Shown: positions 55,809-63,505 of the stretch, piece after piece
How the letters are laid out: each line of letters starts with the position of its first letter
Position numbering within the stretch: position 1 is the first letter of the stretch
DNA from: Aequorivita sp.
GTDB taxonomy: Bacteria; Bacteroidota; Bacteroidia; Flavobacteriales; Flavobacteriaceae
NCBI GenBank assembly: GCA_024637015.1
Contig: JAGXGE010000004.1
Location: 186,001 to 250,000, forward strand
Length of the DNA stretch: 64,000 nt
Reading direction: 5' to 3'
Notes under the pieces: generated by a model
What the model was told of the DNA's origin: nothing
Databases searched by the model: none
What the model saw: the letters and a program-made list of their open reading frames with translations, nothing else
Position numbers and translations under genes: made by a program

Positions 55809-55829
55809 CTCAAAGTTTAAAACTTTGAG
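55809..55829. repeat. Perfect inverted repeat CTCAAAGTTT / AAACTTTGAG
   Basis: Two 10-bp arms (55809-55818 and 55820-55829) flank a single A directly after the 21-bp array. No T-run follows on the plus strand, so it is more likely a protein-binding palindrome or an array-end feature than a terminator. Confidence 0.6.
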
Positions 55830-55871
55830 AAAGTTAAGGTCGTGCATCAAAAAGTCGTGTTTCCAAACGTC

Positions 55872-55889
55872 ATTTTTGTTAACAAAAAT
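55872..55889. promoter_or_regulatory. 18-bp palindrome upstream of the recA promoter
   Basis: ATTTTTGTTAACAAAAAT is a perfect palindrome that ends 21 bp before the -33 element of recA. It could be an operator for DNA-damage control, but no LexA-type consensus for this group can be assigned from sequence alone. Confidence 0.4.
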
Positions 55890-55910
55890 CTCTCCCCTTC
55901 ACATTTTACT

Positions 55911-55942
55911 TTTGCCCCAAGCACAAAGAAATAGTATCTTAG
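55911..55942 (+). promoter_or_regulatory. Promoter of recA
   Basis: TTTG (55911-55914) and TATCTTAG (55935-55942) are separated by 20 bp. The -7 box has one mismatch to TAnnTTTG. It lies 67 bases upstream of the recA start. Confidence 0.55.
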
Positions 55943-56009
55943 CTAACTCTTCCGCCGAAGCAATATTTTGCGAAGGAGGACTAAATTTCCATCATAAAAA
56001 ATACTGAAA

Positions 56010-57017
56010 ATGAGCACTGAAAAAGACGCAAAACTGAAAGCATTAAAGCTAACTTTAGATAAACTTGACAAAACCTACGGCAAGGGAACCGTAATGAAAA
56101 TGGGCGATACCGCCGTGGAAGATGTAGATGTTATTCCAACCGGTTCACTTGGCTTGGACGTGGCTCTCGGCGTGGGCGGTTATCCACGTGGAAGGGTAAT
56201 AGAAATTTACGGCCCGGAATCTTCGGGTAAAACAACTTTAACACTGCATGCGATGGCAGAAGCACAGAAAAAAGGCGGCATTGCTGCTTTTATCGATGCA
56301 GAACATGCTTTCGATCGTGGTTATGCTGAAAAGTTAGGAGTGGATATTGAAAACCTTATCATTTCACAACCCGACAATGGAGAACAAGCTTTGGAAATTG
56401 CCGATAACTTAATCCGAAGTGGCGCGATTGATATCGTGGTTATTGACTCTGTTGCAGCCTTAACGCCAAAAAGTGAAATAGAAGGCGAAATGGGAGACAG
56501 TAAAATGGGACTTCACGCTCGTTTGATGAGCCAAGCACTTCGAAAACTTACAGGATCCATCAGCAAAACAAAATGTACCGTAATCTTCATTAATCAATTA
56601 CGTGAAAAAATTGGCGTGATGTTCGGAAACCCAGAAACTACAACAGGCGGAAATGCTTTGAAGTTCTATGCATCTGTGCGTTTAGACATTCGCCGTTCTA
56701 CTCAAATTAAAGACACCAATAGCAACGCAATGGGGAACAAAACCCGCGTAAAAGTGGTGAAAAATAAAGTGGCGCCACCTTTCAAACAAGTGGAATTCGA
56801 CATTATGTATGGCGAAGGAATTTCCAAAGTTGGTGAAATTATAGACCTAGGGGTTGATTTTGAAATCATTAAAAAAGCTGGGTCATGGTTCAGCTACGAT
56901 GATACCAAACTTGGGCAGGGCCGCGATGCTGTAAAAGCACTTCTTTTGGATAATCCAGAATTAATGGACGAACTGGAAAAGAAAATTAAAGACGCTATAT
57001 CAGCAATAAGTAAATAA
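56010..57017 (+). CDS. recA: Recombinase RecA
   Basis: RecA forms ATP-dependent filaments on single-stranded DNA for homologous recombination. The 335-residue protein has Walker [10 protein letters not shown] (residues 68-76), the Walker B-type strand [17 protein letters not shown], and loop L2 around [21 protein letters not shown]. The C-terminus is short but normal for Bacteroidetes. It is transcribed from its own promoter. Confidence 0.97.
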   Translation: MSTEKDAKLKALKLTLDKLDKTYGKGTVMKMGDTAVEDVDVIPTGSLGLDVALGVGGYPRGRVIEIYGPESSGKTTLTLHAMAEAQKKGGIAAFIDAEHAFDRGYAEKLGVDIENLIISQPDNGEQALEIADNLIRSGAIDIVVIDSVAALTPKSEIEGEMGDSKMGLHARLMSQALRKLTGSISKTKCTVIFINQLREKIGVMFGNPETTTGGNALKFYASVRLDIRRSTQIKDTNSNAMGNKTRVKVVKNKVAPPFKQVEFDIMYGEGISKVGEIIDLGVDFEIIKKAGSWFSYDDTKLGQGRDAVKALLLDNPELMDELEKKIKDAISAISK

Positions 57018-57144
57018 TTTTTCAGCAAACCACGCAACCCTTTTGATACGCTGGTATCTACAGAATGTAGGAACCTTGATTATTACGGTTGCCCTCTAAA
57101 ATAAAGAGGTATTTACAACAGAACAATAATTCACGGTACCGCAT

Positions 57145-57684
57145 TTGACTTTAGACGAGCTCATCATACAATGTAAGAAGCAGGATGCAAAGGCGCAGGG
57201 CGAATTGTACACAAAATACAATAGAATATTATTCGCCATTTGTCTTCGATATTCACCAAATTATGCAGAAGCAGAGGACAATTTGCAAGATGCGTTTCTT
57301 ACTATTTTTAAAAAAGTTGAGCAGTATAACGGCAAAGGTTCTTTTGAAGGTTGGATGAAACGGGTAACCGTGAACACTGTTCTTCAAAAATATCGAAAAA
57401 AGCGCACCTTTGAAATTGTTGATGAAGGACAGATTGAAGATGAGGAAGTAGATACTGAAATTGAAAGTGAAGAAATTCCACTGGATTTTTTGCTGAAAAT
57501 TGTGCAGGAGCTTCCAGATAGATACCGAATGGTTTTCAGTATGTACGTGATGGATGGCTATCAACATAAAGAGATAGCAGAAATGTTAGGAATCAGCGAT
57601 GGAACGTCTAAATCAAATCTGGCACGTGCCAGAATGATTTTAAAAAATAGAATTGAAGAGTATAATGCAAGAAATAACACTTAA
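57145..57684 (+). CDS. ECF-type RNA polymerase sigma-70 family factor
   Basis: A 179-residue sigma factor. Region 2 is at QGELYTKYNRILFAICLRY to FEGWMKRVTVNTVLQKYRKK, and region 4 (helix-turn-helix) is at YQHKEIAEMLGISDGTSKSNLARAR. An acidic linker (DEGQIEDEEVDTEIESEE) joins them. The only usable start is TTG 57145, since an in-frame TAA stands at 57127 and no ATG lies between. The next gene, 61 bp downstream, encodes a likely anti-sigma/membrane partner. Confidence 0.88.
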   Translation: MTLDELIIQCKKQDAKAQGELYTKYNRILFAICLRYSPNYAEAEDNLQDAFLTIFKKVEQYNGKGSFEGWMKRVTVNTVLQKYRKKRTFEIVDEGQIEDEEVDTEIESEEIPLDFLLKIVQELPDRYRMVFSMYVMDGYQHKEIAEMLGISDGTSKSNLARARMILKNRIEEYNARNNT

Positions 57685-57745
57685 AGGCATTATTTGATTT
57701 TTTAGATTAAACAAAAGAACCCCTGCTTTTTGCGGGGGATTCCCA

Positions 57746-59293
57746 ATGAAAGAAAAGAAAAACATAGACAACATTTTCAATGAAGGCTTCAAAAATTTTG
57801 AAGCAACTCCTTCGCCGCGCGTTTGGGAAAATATCCAAGCAGAGCTGAATAAGGAGAAAAAAGACCGCAAGGTTATTCCGCTTTGGATAAAACTTGGCGG
57901 TGTTGCCGCATTAATTGCCTTGTTGCTTTCTGTAGGAAACTGGGTTTACAATCCTTCCGATGCTGGAACGCCTTCCATTAGTGATGAAAATGTTATAAAA
58001 ACAGAAAAGAAGCTTCTGGATAAAAATTCTGAAATAGTAAAAGAAGCAAATGAATCTCAAGTTGCTTCGGAAGAAAAAACACTTCAGAATGAATCAACGC
58101 AGGATTTAGATAATTCAGCCGATAATTCTTCAAAAATTAAAGGCGAAACAGAATCTTCAAATAAAGGTCTGATTAATTCTTCCGAAAAAACAGACCGCAC
58201 TGTGATTGCTTCAAATGATCCTGAAAAGAACAATTCCAAAGAGAAAGCAAATTCTAAGAATGATTTCTTAGAAAAGAATAATCTAAAAAATGATTTGAAG
58301 GAAGGAATAGCAACTTCAGAAAAAATAAATTCTGATAAAAACGGAACAGAAGCTAAAGAGAATCTTATAAAAAGAGACGAAGATCTTTTCGACGCCAAAA
58401 AAGAAGGTGTTGTTGCTAACGAGAAAACCACAGAAGACACTGCTGAAAAAAGTTTAGTAAAAACAGAAACGGAAGTATCGCAAGAGTCTCAAAACAAAAA
58501 ATCAATCTTTGATGCTATTGCCGAAGAAAAAGAGGATATAGATTCTGAAAAAACAAAAAAACAAAAACCCGAACACCGCTGGAATGTAGCTCCAAATGTA
58601 GCTCCGGTATATTATAGCAGTCTTGGCAACGGCTCTTCCATAGATCCAAGTTTTGCGGATAATCCACAAAAAGGTGATGTTAATATGAGTTACGGCGTGC
58701 AAGTTAGCTATGCTTTGAACAACCGTTTAAGCGTTAGAACTGGGGTTAATAATGTAGATTTAAGCTATAGTACCTCAGGTATTGAAGTGGGCACAGGGCC
58801 TGTTGCCGTGGCTTTAAGCTCAGTAGATTACGGCTCAAGACAAGTGGTTGTTACCGTAGCAGATAAAGGCTCATTTGCAAATGCCTCTCCTTCCAATGGA
58901 TTTGGAGATATTACTCCAAAATCAACCCAGGGAGACGCAAGGCTTATTCAAAATTTAAATTATTACGAAGTGCCCGTAGAACTTAAATACGCTGTCATAA
59001 ACAATAAGTTTGGCGTAAATGTAATTGGAGGTTTAAGTACTTTGTTCTTGGGCAATAATGAAATTTCAGTGAAAGCAGATAATTTTAATACCGTTTTGGG
59101 AGACGCCAATAATCTTTCTACGGTAAGTTTTTCAACTAACGTCGGGCTGGGATTGGACTACAAACTGTCCAAAAAATTTACGTTTAATATTGAGCCAATG
59201 TTTAAATACCAGCTCAACCCATATACCGATTCTTCTGTAGACTTTAAACCTTATTATTTGGGGGTTTACAGTGGATTGAGTTTCAAGTTTTAG
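57746..59293 (+). CDS. Membrane protein with anti-sigma-like N-terminus and outer-membrane barrel-like C-terminus
   Basis: A 515-residue protein. Residues 1-45 are cytoplasmic and resemble the sigma-binding end of Bacteroidetes anti-sigma factors (NIFNEGFKNFEATPSPRVWENI). A single membrane helix (about 46-66) follows, then a long low-complexity linker rich in Lys, Glu, Ser and Asn (about 75-275). The C-terminal domain (about 280-515) ends with aromatic-terminated beta strands like PorT-type barrels (SGLSFKF). Such a protein could span the periplasm and tie outer-membrane state to the sigma factor encoded just upstream. That function is inferred. Confidence 0.75.
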   Translation: MKEKKNIDNIFNEGFKNFEATPSPRVWENIQAELNKEKKDRKVIPLWIKLGGVAALIALLLSVGNWVYNPSDAGTPSISDENVIKTEKKLLDKNSEIVKEANESQVASEEKTLQNESTQDLDNSADNSSKIKGETESSNKGLINSSEKTDRTVIASNDPEKNNSKEKANSKNDFLEKNNLKNDLKEGIATSEKINSDKNGTEAKENLIKRDEDLFDAKKEGVVANEKTTEDTAEKSLVKTETEVSQESQNKKSIFDAIAEEKEDIDSEKTKKQKPEHRWNVAPNVAPVYYSSLGNGSSIDPSFADNPQKGDVNMSYGVQVSYALNNRLSVRTGVNNVDLSYSTSGIEVGTGPVAVALSSVDYGSRQVVVTVADKGSFANASPSNGFGDITPKSTQGDARLIQNLNYYEVPVELKYAVINNKFGVNVIGGLSTLFLGNNEISVKADNFNTVLGDANNLSTVSFSTNVGLGLDYKLSKKFTFNIEPMFKYQLNPYTDSSVDFKPYYLGVYSGLSFKF

Positions 59294-59341
59294 GTTAGTT
59301 TTTAGTTGGATGTGTTTGATATACTTCAAACAAATGATTGC

Positions 59342-59374
59342 AAAAAACCGTTCTTCGCCATAGGACGGTTTTTT
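59342..59374 (+). terminator. Terminator of the sigma/barrel operon
   Basis: AAAAAACCGT (59342-59351) pairs with ACGGTTTTTT (59365-59374) over a 13-base loop, 48 bases after the barrel gene stop. Confidence 0.85.
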
Positions 59375-59394
59375 ATTTCTAAAAATTTTCTTTT

Positions 59395-59466
59395 CCCCGA
59401 CCCTAAAGGGCGGAAAACTTCTATTTCAAAAAAAATCGTAATAGTATGCTCCCTTTAGGGTTGGGG
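59395..59466. repeat. Inverted repeat with 16-bp arms (CCCTAAAGGG type)
   Basis: CCCCGACCCTAAAGGG (59395-59410) and CCCTTTAGGGTTGGGG (59451-59466) are inverted copies with one mismatch, separated by 40 bases of AT-rich DNA. Each arm contains its own short palindrome. It resembles a small palindromic intergenic element and lies just before the plsC stop on the opposite strand. Confidence 0.75.
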
Positions 59467-59479
59467 TAAATTAGTTTCT

Positions 59480-60220
59480 TTAAACAGTAGGATTTAGCAA
59501 TTCATTCAGAATAACATCCCTTGTTTCTTTTTTCAATTCCTTCCTATTGTCCAAAGTCAATTTTTCAGTAGGAATAAGTTTATGAACTCTTACTCGCATT
59601 TTACCTGGACCGCCTATAAAAAAAGAATATGGGAACCTGTTTTTGTTGTCGTGAAAAGTCATTGGGGCAATGGGAATTTGATGTTCTATGGATAGCCGGA
59701 AAGCACCATCTTTAAATTCATCTAACAAAAGTGAAAGGTCATCAGGTACGCCGCCTTCTGGGAAAATACAGACACTTAAACCTTCATTCAAACGGATTTC
59801 TGCTCTTCGGAAAGCTTCAACGCGACTTTTGGTATTTCCGCGATCCACCAAAATGCATGTACGTTTATAAATGTAGCCGAATAGCGGAATCTTGACTAAT
59901 TCCTTTTTTCCAACAAAAACAAAAGGATTTTTAGTTGAGTGAAACATCAACATAATATCCGTCATTGAGGTGTGGTTAGCAACGAACATATAGCTTTTCC
60001 CCTTTTCATATTTTACGTCGCGTTTTATAACCGGATAACATCCAATTCCATAAATTACTAATATTGACCAAGTTCGCGCAACCTTAAAAAAGAAAGGATA
60101 CCAAGAATGCTTAAGAATACTTATTAGCAGAAATGGGAAAAGTAAAATAGTAAAAAAAGCTATAATTAAATAGACCCAAATACGGTAGAATGTTGCAAAG
60201 ATTTGTTTAAAAACTTTCAT
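59480..60220 (-). CDS. plsC: 1-acyl-sn-glycerol-3-phosphate acyltransferase
   Basis: PlsC acylates lysophosphatidic acid to phosphatidic acid in phospholipid synthesis. The 246-residue protein has an N-terminal membrane segment (about 14-38). The catalytic HX4D motif is NHTSMTD (His83, Asp88), and the substrate motif is FPEGGVPDD. The related motif IAPMTFHDNKNRFP follows. It is divergent from trpS. Confidence 0.9.
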   Translation of the reverse strand: MKVFKQIFATFYRIWVYLIIAFFTILLFPFLLISILKHSWYPFFFKVARTWSILVIYGIGCYPVIKRDVKYEKGKSYMFVANHTSMTDIMLMFHSTKNPFVFVGKKELVKIPLFGYIYKRTCILVDRGNTKSRVEAFRRAEIRLNEGLSVCIFPEGGVPDDLSLLLDEFKDGAFRLSIEHQIPIAPMTFHDNKNRFPYSFFIGGPGKMRVRVHKLIPTEKLTLDNRKELKKETRDVILNELLNPTV

Positions 60221-60295
60221 CGAGGTTCAAAAGTAACGATTTGAACGATGCGAATAAATCAAAAAAAGTACCTTTGCTGAAATTTTGTCAAAACA

Positions 60296-61264
60296 ATGTC
60301 CAGAATACTCACAGGAATACAAAGCACAGGCACGCCACACCTCGGAAATCTTTTAGGAGCAATTGTTCCAGCCATTGAAATGGCCAACGACCCTAAAAAC
60401 GACTCCTTCCTTTTTATTGCTGATATGCATTCGTTGACGCAGATAAAAAATGCTGAAACCCTTCGTGCGAATACCTATAGTGTTGCTGCAACATGGTTAG
60501 CATTCGGGTTGGATATTGAACGTGCTGTATTCTATCGGCAAAGCGATGTGCCAAAAACTACTGAGCTTTCTTGGTATTTAAGCTGCTTTTTTCCGTTCCA
60601 AAGGTTGACCTTGGCACATTCCTTTAAGGATAAAGCAGACAGGCTGGAAGATGTAAATGCAGGACTTTTTTCTTACCCAATGTTGATGGCTGCGGATATA
60701 CTTTTATATGATGCCGAAATTGTTCCCGTGGGAAAAGACCAAATGCAGCATATTGAAATAACCCGCGATGTGGCTTCCCGATTTCACGCGCAGATGGGCG
60801 AAACCTTTGTAATGCCCGTTGGGAAGGTTCAGGAAGAAACTATGTACATTCCTGGAACCGATGGTGCCAAAATGAGTAAATCCAAAGGAAACATCATTAA
60901 TATATTTTTGGGCGACAAACAGCTTCGAAAGCAAGTAATGGGTATTGAAACAGATAGCACACCACTGGAAGAACCAAAAAACCCAGATACTTGCAATGTT
61001 TTTGCGCTTTATAAAATATTGGGTTCTAAAGAAGAAGTTGCGCAAATGCGGAAAAATTACGAAGCAGGAAATTATGGCTATGGTCACGCGAAACAAGCAT
61101 TGTTTGAATTGATAGTTGAAAAATTTTCGGAAGAGCGCACTCGTTATAATTATTTTATGGAAAATCTTCCTGAGATAGACGCGGCTTTGACTTCTGGTGC
61201 TGAAAAGGCTCAAAAAGTTGCTGATGGAGTTTTAAATCGCGTTCGCAATAAGCTGGGTTATTAA
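60296..61264 (+). CDS. trpS: Tryptophan-tRNA ligase
   Basis: TrpS charges tRNA-Trp. The 322-residue protein has the class I HIGH-type motif in GTPHLGNLLGA (about residues 12-22) and the KMSKS motif at residues 192-196 (GAKMSKSKGN). The tryptophan pocket segment is VPVGKDQMQHIEITRD. Its stop overlaps the convergent dprA stop by a few bases, with no room for a separate terminator between them. Confidence 0.96.
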   Translation: MSRILTGIQSTGTPHLGNLLGAIVPAIEMANDPKNDSFLFIADMHSLTQIKNAETLRANTYSVAATWLAFGLDIERAVFYRQSDVPKTTELSWYLSCFFPFQRLTLAHSFKDKADRLEDVNAGLFSYPMLMAADILLYDAEIVPVGKDQMQHIEITRDVASRFHAQMGETFVMPVGKVQEETMYIPGTDGAKMSKSKGNIINIFLGDKQLRKQVMGIETDSTPLEEPKNPDTCNVFALYKILGSKEEVAQMRKNYEAGNYGYGHAKQALFELIVEKFSEERTRYNYFMENLPEIDAALTSGAEKAQKVADGVLNRVRNKLGY

Positions 61265-62394
61265 ACCAACTGAAATAGTTTCCCCGGTAGTGGCCGAACA
61301 ACTCCTTTCAGTTCCATATTCATCAAAATGCTAGCGGTTTTATAGGCGGGAAAGTTGCATTCCAATGCAATGATATCCAAAAGTTCTTTTTCCTTTTCTT
61401 TTAAAAAATGGAAAACTACTCTTTCTTCATCATCCAATTCTACAAAAAGTTGGGTTTGTTTGGGCTTTTGAGATTCTTTCAGTTCCCAACCAAGCATATA
61501 GATAATATCTGCAGCGCTAGTGAGTAATTGTGCCTTTTGCTGTTTTATCAAATTGTTACAACCACGGCTTTGGCTGTCAGTTGCTCTTCCGGGCACAGCA
61601 AAAACTTCGCGGTTGTATGAATTTGCAATATCAGCCGTTACAAGGCTTCCGCCTTTTTCTGCTGATTCTATAACAATGGTTGCTTCTGAAAGACCCGCAA
61701 TGATTCGGTTTCGTTTTAAAAAATTATTTCTATCAAAAGAGTCACTGCTCCAAAACTCAGTAATGAAACCTCCGTTCTGCTCAATTTTTTGAATATATTT
61801 TTTATGGTCTTTTGGATACATTTGGTTTAGTCCGTGCGCCAAACAGGCAATATTCTGCAAATTATTTTCAATTGCAGCTTTGTGTGCGCAAATGTCAACT
61901 CCATATGCCAAACCTGAAACAATCACAGGATTTAGCGGTGCAATTTCTTCAATTAAATTTTGGCAAAAAGCGTTGCCATAACTAGTGATTTTTCGGGTAC
62001 CGACGATACTGATTATTTTCTTTCCTACTAAATCTATATTCCCGCGATGAAAAAAAAGGATGGGTCCGTCCAAGCAGTGTTTCAGTTTTTCGGGAAAGGT
62101 TTTGTCTTTGAAATAGCTAAATTCAATATTGTTTTCTTCAATAAACTTTAATTCTGCATCGGCTTCTTCCAATTGTTTTTTCAGATTTATTTCCTTCAAC
62201 CGCAAAAATCCAATACCGTCAATCTTGGCCAGATTGCTTTTTTTCTCGGTGAAAATTGCTTGTGCAGAACCCATTTTCCGAAGCAATTTCTTCGCTGAAA
62301 CATCCCCTAAGTTCGGAATGCGCTGTAAAGCAAGCGTATAACGCAGTTCATTTTGTGAAAGCATATTTTCGAAATTAAAATCGGGGAGGAACAT
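61261..62394 (-). CDS. dprA: DNA-processing protein DprA
   Basis: DprA loads RecA on incoming single-stranded DNA during natural transformation. The 377-residue frame has a helix-hairpin-helix-like start (RIPNLGDVSAKKLLRKMG). The Rossmann core has ISIVGTRKITSYG, VSGLAYGVDICAHKAA and SAEKGGSLVTADIA, and a winged-helix-like end follows. The start is uncertain: ATG 62394 gives ten extra residues, whereas ATG 62364 (MLSQNELRYTLALQ) fits the usual family beginning better. Confidence 0.92.
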   Translation of the reverse strand: MFLPDFNFENMLSQNELRYTLALQRIPNLGDVSAKKLLRKMGSAQAIFTEKKSNLAKIDGIGFLRLKEINLKKQLEEADAELKFIEENNIEFSYFKDKTFPEKLKHCLDGPILFFHRGNIDLVGKKIISIVGTRKITSYGNAFCQNLIEEIAPLNPVIVSGLAYGVDICAHKAAIENNLQNIACLAHGLNQMYPKDHKKYIQKIEQNGGFITEFWSSDSFDRNNFLKRNRIIAGLSEATIVIESAEKGGSLVTADIANSYNREVFAVPGRATDSQSRGCNNLIKQQKAQLLTSAADIIYMLGWELKESQKPKQTQLFVELDDEERVVFHFLKEKEKELLDIIALECNFPAYKTASILMNMELKGVVRPLPGKLFQLV

Positions 62395-62440
62395 TAAAAA
62401 TACAAATTTTTAAGTTGTTAATAAATTACCAAAACAAAAA

Positions 62441-62470
62441 TTGGATTGCCTTTAAAAAAAGCTAATTTTG
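62441..62470 (+). promoter_or_regulatory. Consensus promoter of the SPOR-domain gene
   Basis: TTG (62441-62443), a 19-bp spacer and TAATTTTG (62463-62470) give a full match to the Bacteroidetes promoter. The -7 box ends five bases before ATG 62476, implying an almost leaderless mRNA and fixing the start codon. Confidence 0.65.
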
Positions 62471-62475
62471 TTAAT

Positions 62476-63414
62476 ATGCAACTTACTACCTACATAGCTG
62501 ATCTGCTTTACCGATATGAATGTGTGATTATTCCAGGGTTTGGCGCTTTTCTTACGCGTTATAAATCTGCACATATTGACGAAGGCACAAACACTTTCAA
62601 TCCGCCTTCCAAAATTGTTTCTTTTAACAAACAATTGCAGGCCAACGATGGTTTGTTTGCAAATTATGTGGCATCAGTGGAAAAGTCTAGTTATGAAACG
62701 GCATTGCAAAAAATAAGAAATTTCACTGCTGAAATTTCAATAGCCCTTTCAGAAGGGAAAACCATTTCATTCAAAAACATAGGTGAATTTTCGCTGAACG
62801 AAGAAAAATCGCTTCAGTTTGAACCTTTGCAACAGCAAAATTATAGCACTTCATCTTTTGGTCTTTCTTCTTTTGTTTCCCCAAAAATAAGCAGAGAGGT
62901 TTACAAAGAAACCGTTGAAGCTTTGGAAGAAAAGGCTCCAATATTTTTCACACCAGAAAGAAGGGAAGCTAAGCCCTATCTTAAATATGCTGCAATTGCA
63001 GTTATTGCTTTATCTGCAATTGGTTTTGGAAGCTTAAAACTTTATGAAAGCCAAGTTCAGAAATTCAATTATGCTGAAAGGCAAAAAGCCAATTCATTGG
63101 TCGAAAACCAAATACAGGAAGCCACTTTTGTAATTGAAAATCCACTTCCAGTGCTTAGTTTACAACTTCCGAAGCACACAGGAATGTACCATATTGTTGC
63201 GGGAGCTTACCGAGAAGAAGAAAACGCCGATAAAAAATTGGAACAACTTCGCGATAAAGGTTTTTCACCTTTAAAAATGGAACCTACTCGTTACGGTCTT
63301 CACCAAGTTTTGTACGCAAGTTTTGAAGATAGAATAGAAGCTCTAAAAAAACTTCGCGAAATCCAAAGAGCTGAAAATGCAGATGCTTGGCTGTTGGTAC
63401 AGGATATTGAGTAG
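62476..63414 (+). CDS. SPOR-domain protein with HU-like N-terminal domain
   Basis: From ATG 62476 the protein has 312 residues. Residues 1-120 resemble the bacterial HU-CCDC81 domain (IADLLYRYECVIIPGFGAFLTRY, then LSEGKTISFKNIGEFSL). A single membrane helix lies near 177-196, and the C-terminal ~75 residues form a SPOR domain (YHIVAGAYREEENADKKLEQLRDKG). SPOR domains bind denuded peptidoglycan, so the protein probably sits at division or growth sites. The alternative TTG at 62446 lies between the promoter elements and is rejected. Confidence 0.85.
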   Translation: MQLTTYIADLLYRYECVIIPGFGAFLTRYKSAHIDEGTNTFNPPSKIVSFNKQLQANDGLFANYVASVEKSSYETALQKIRNFTAEISIALSEGKTISFKNIGEFSLNEEKSLQFEPLQQQNYSTSSFGLSSFVSPKISREVYKETVEALEEKAPIFFTPERREAKPYLKYAAIAVIALSAIGFGSLKLYESQVQKFNYAERQKANSLVENQIQEATFVIENPLPVLSLQLPKHTGMYHIVAGAYREEENADKKLEQLRDKGFSPLKMEPTRYGLHQVLYASFEDRIEALKKLREIQRAENADAWLLVQDIE

Positions 63415-63462
63415 TCAATCTTTTTTGTAAAATAGCTTACTTTACTTTCCTGTTTTTTCTCA

Positions 63463-63491
63463 TTTCATTTTTCTCAACTTCGGTATCTTTG
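63463..63491 (+). promoter_or_regulatory. Promoter of the acyl-CoA thioesterase gene
   Basis: TATCTTTG (63484-63491) is a perfect TAnnTTTG box, with a weak -33 TTTC at 63463-63466 (17-bp spacer). It lies 14 bases before the ATG at 63506. Confidence 0.55.
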
Positions 63492-63505
63492 CAAAAAAAA
63501 TTCTA

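Noticed and set aside
55825-56007. A 60-codon plus-strand ORF just before recA
   Set aside because: It has a non-ATG start, covers the recA promoter and palindrome, and has unlikely composition for a protein.
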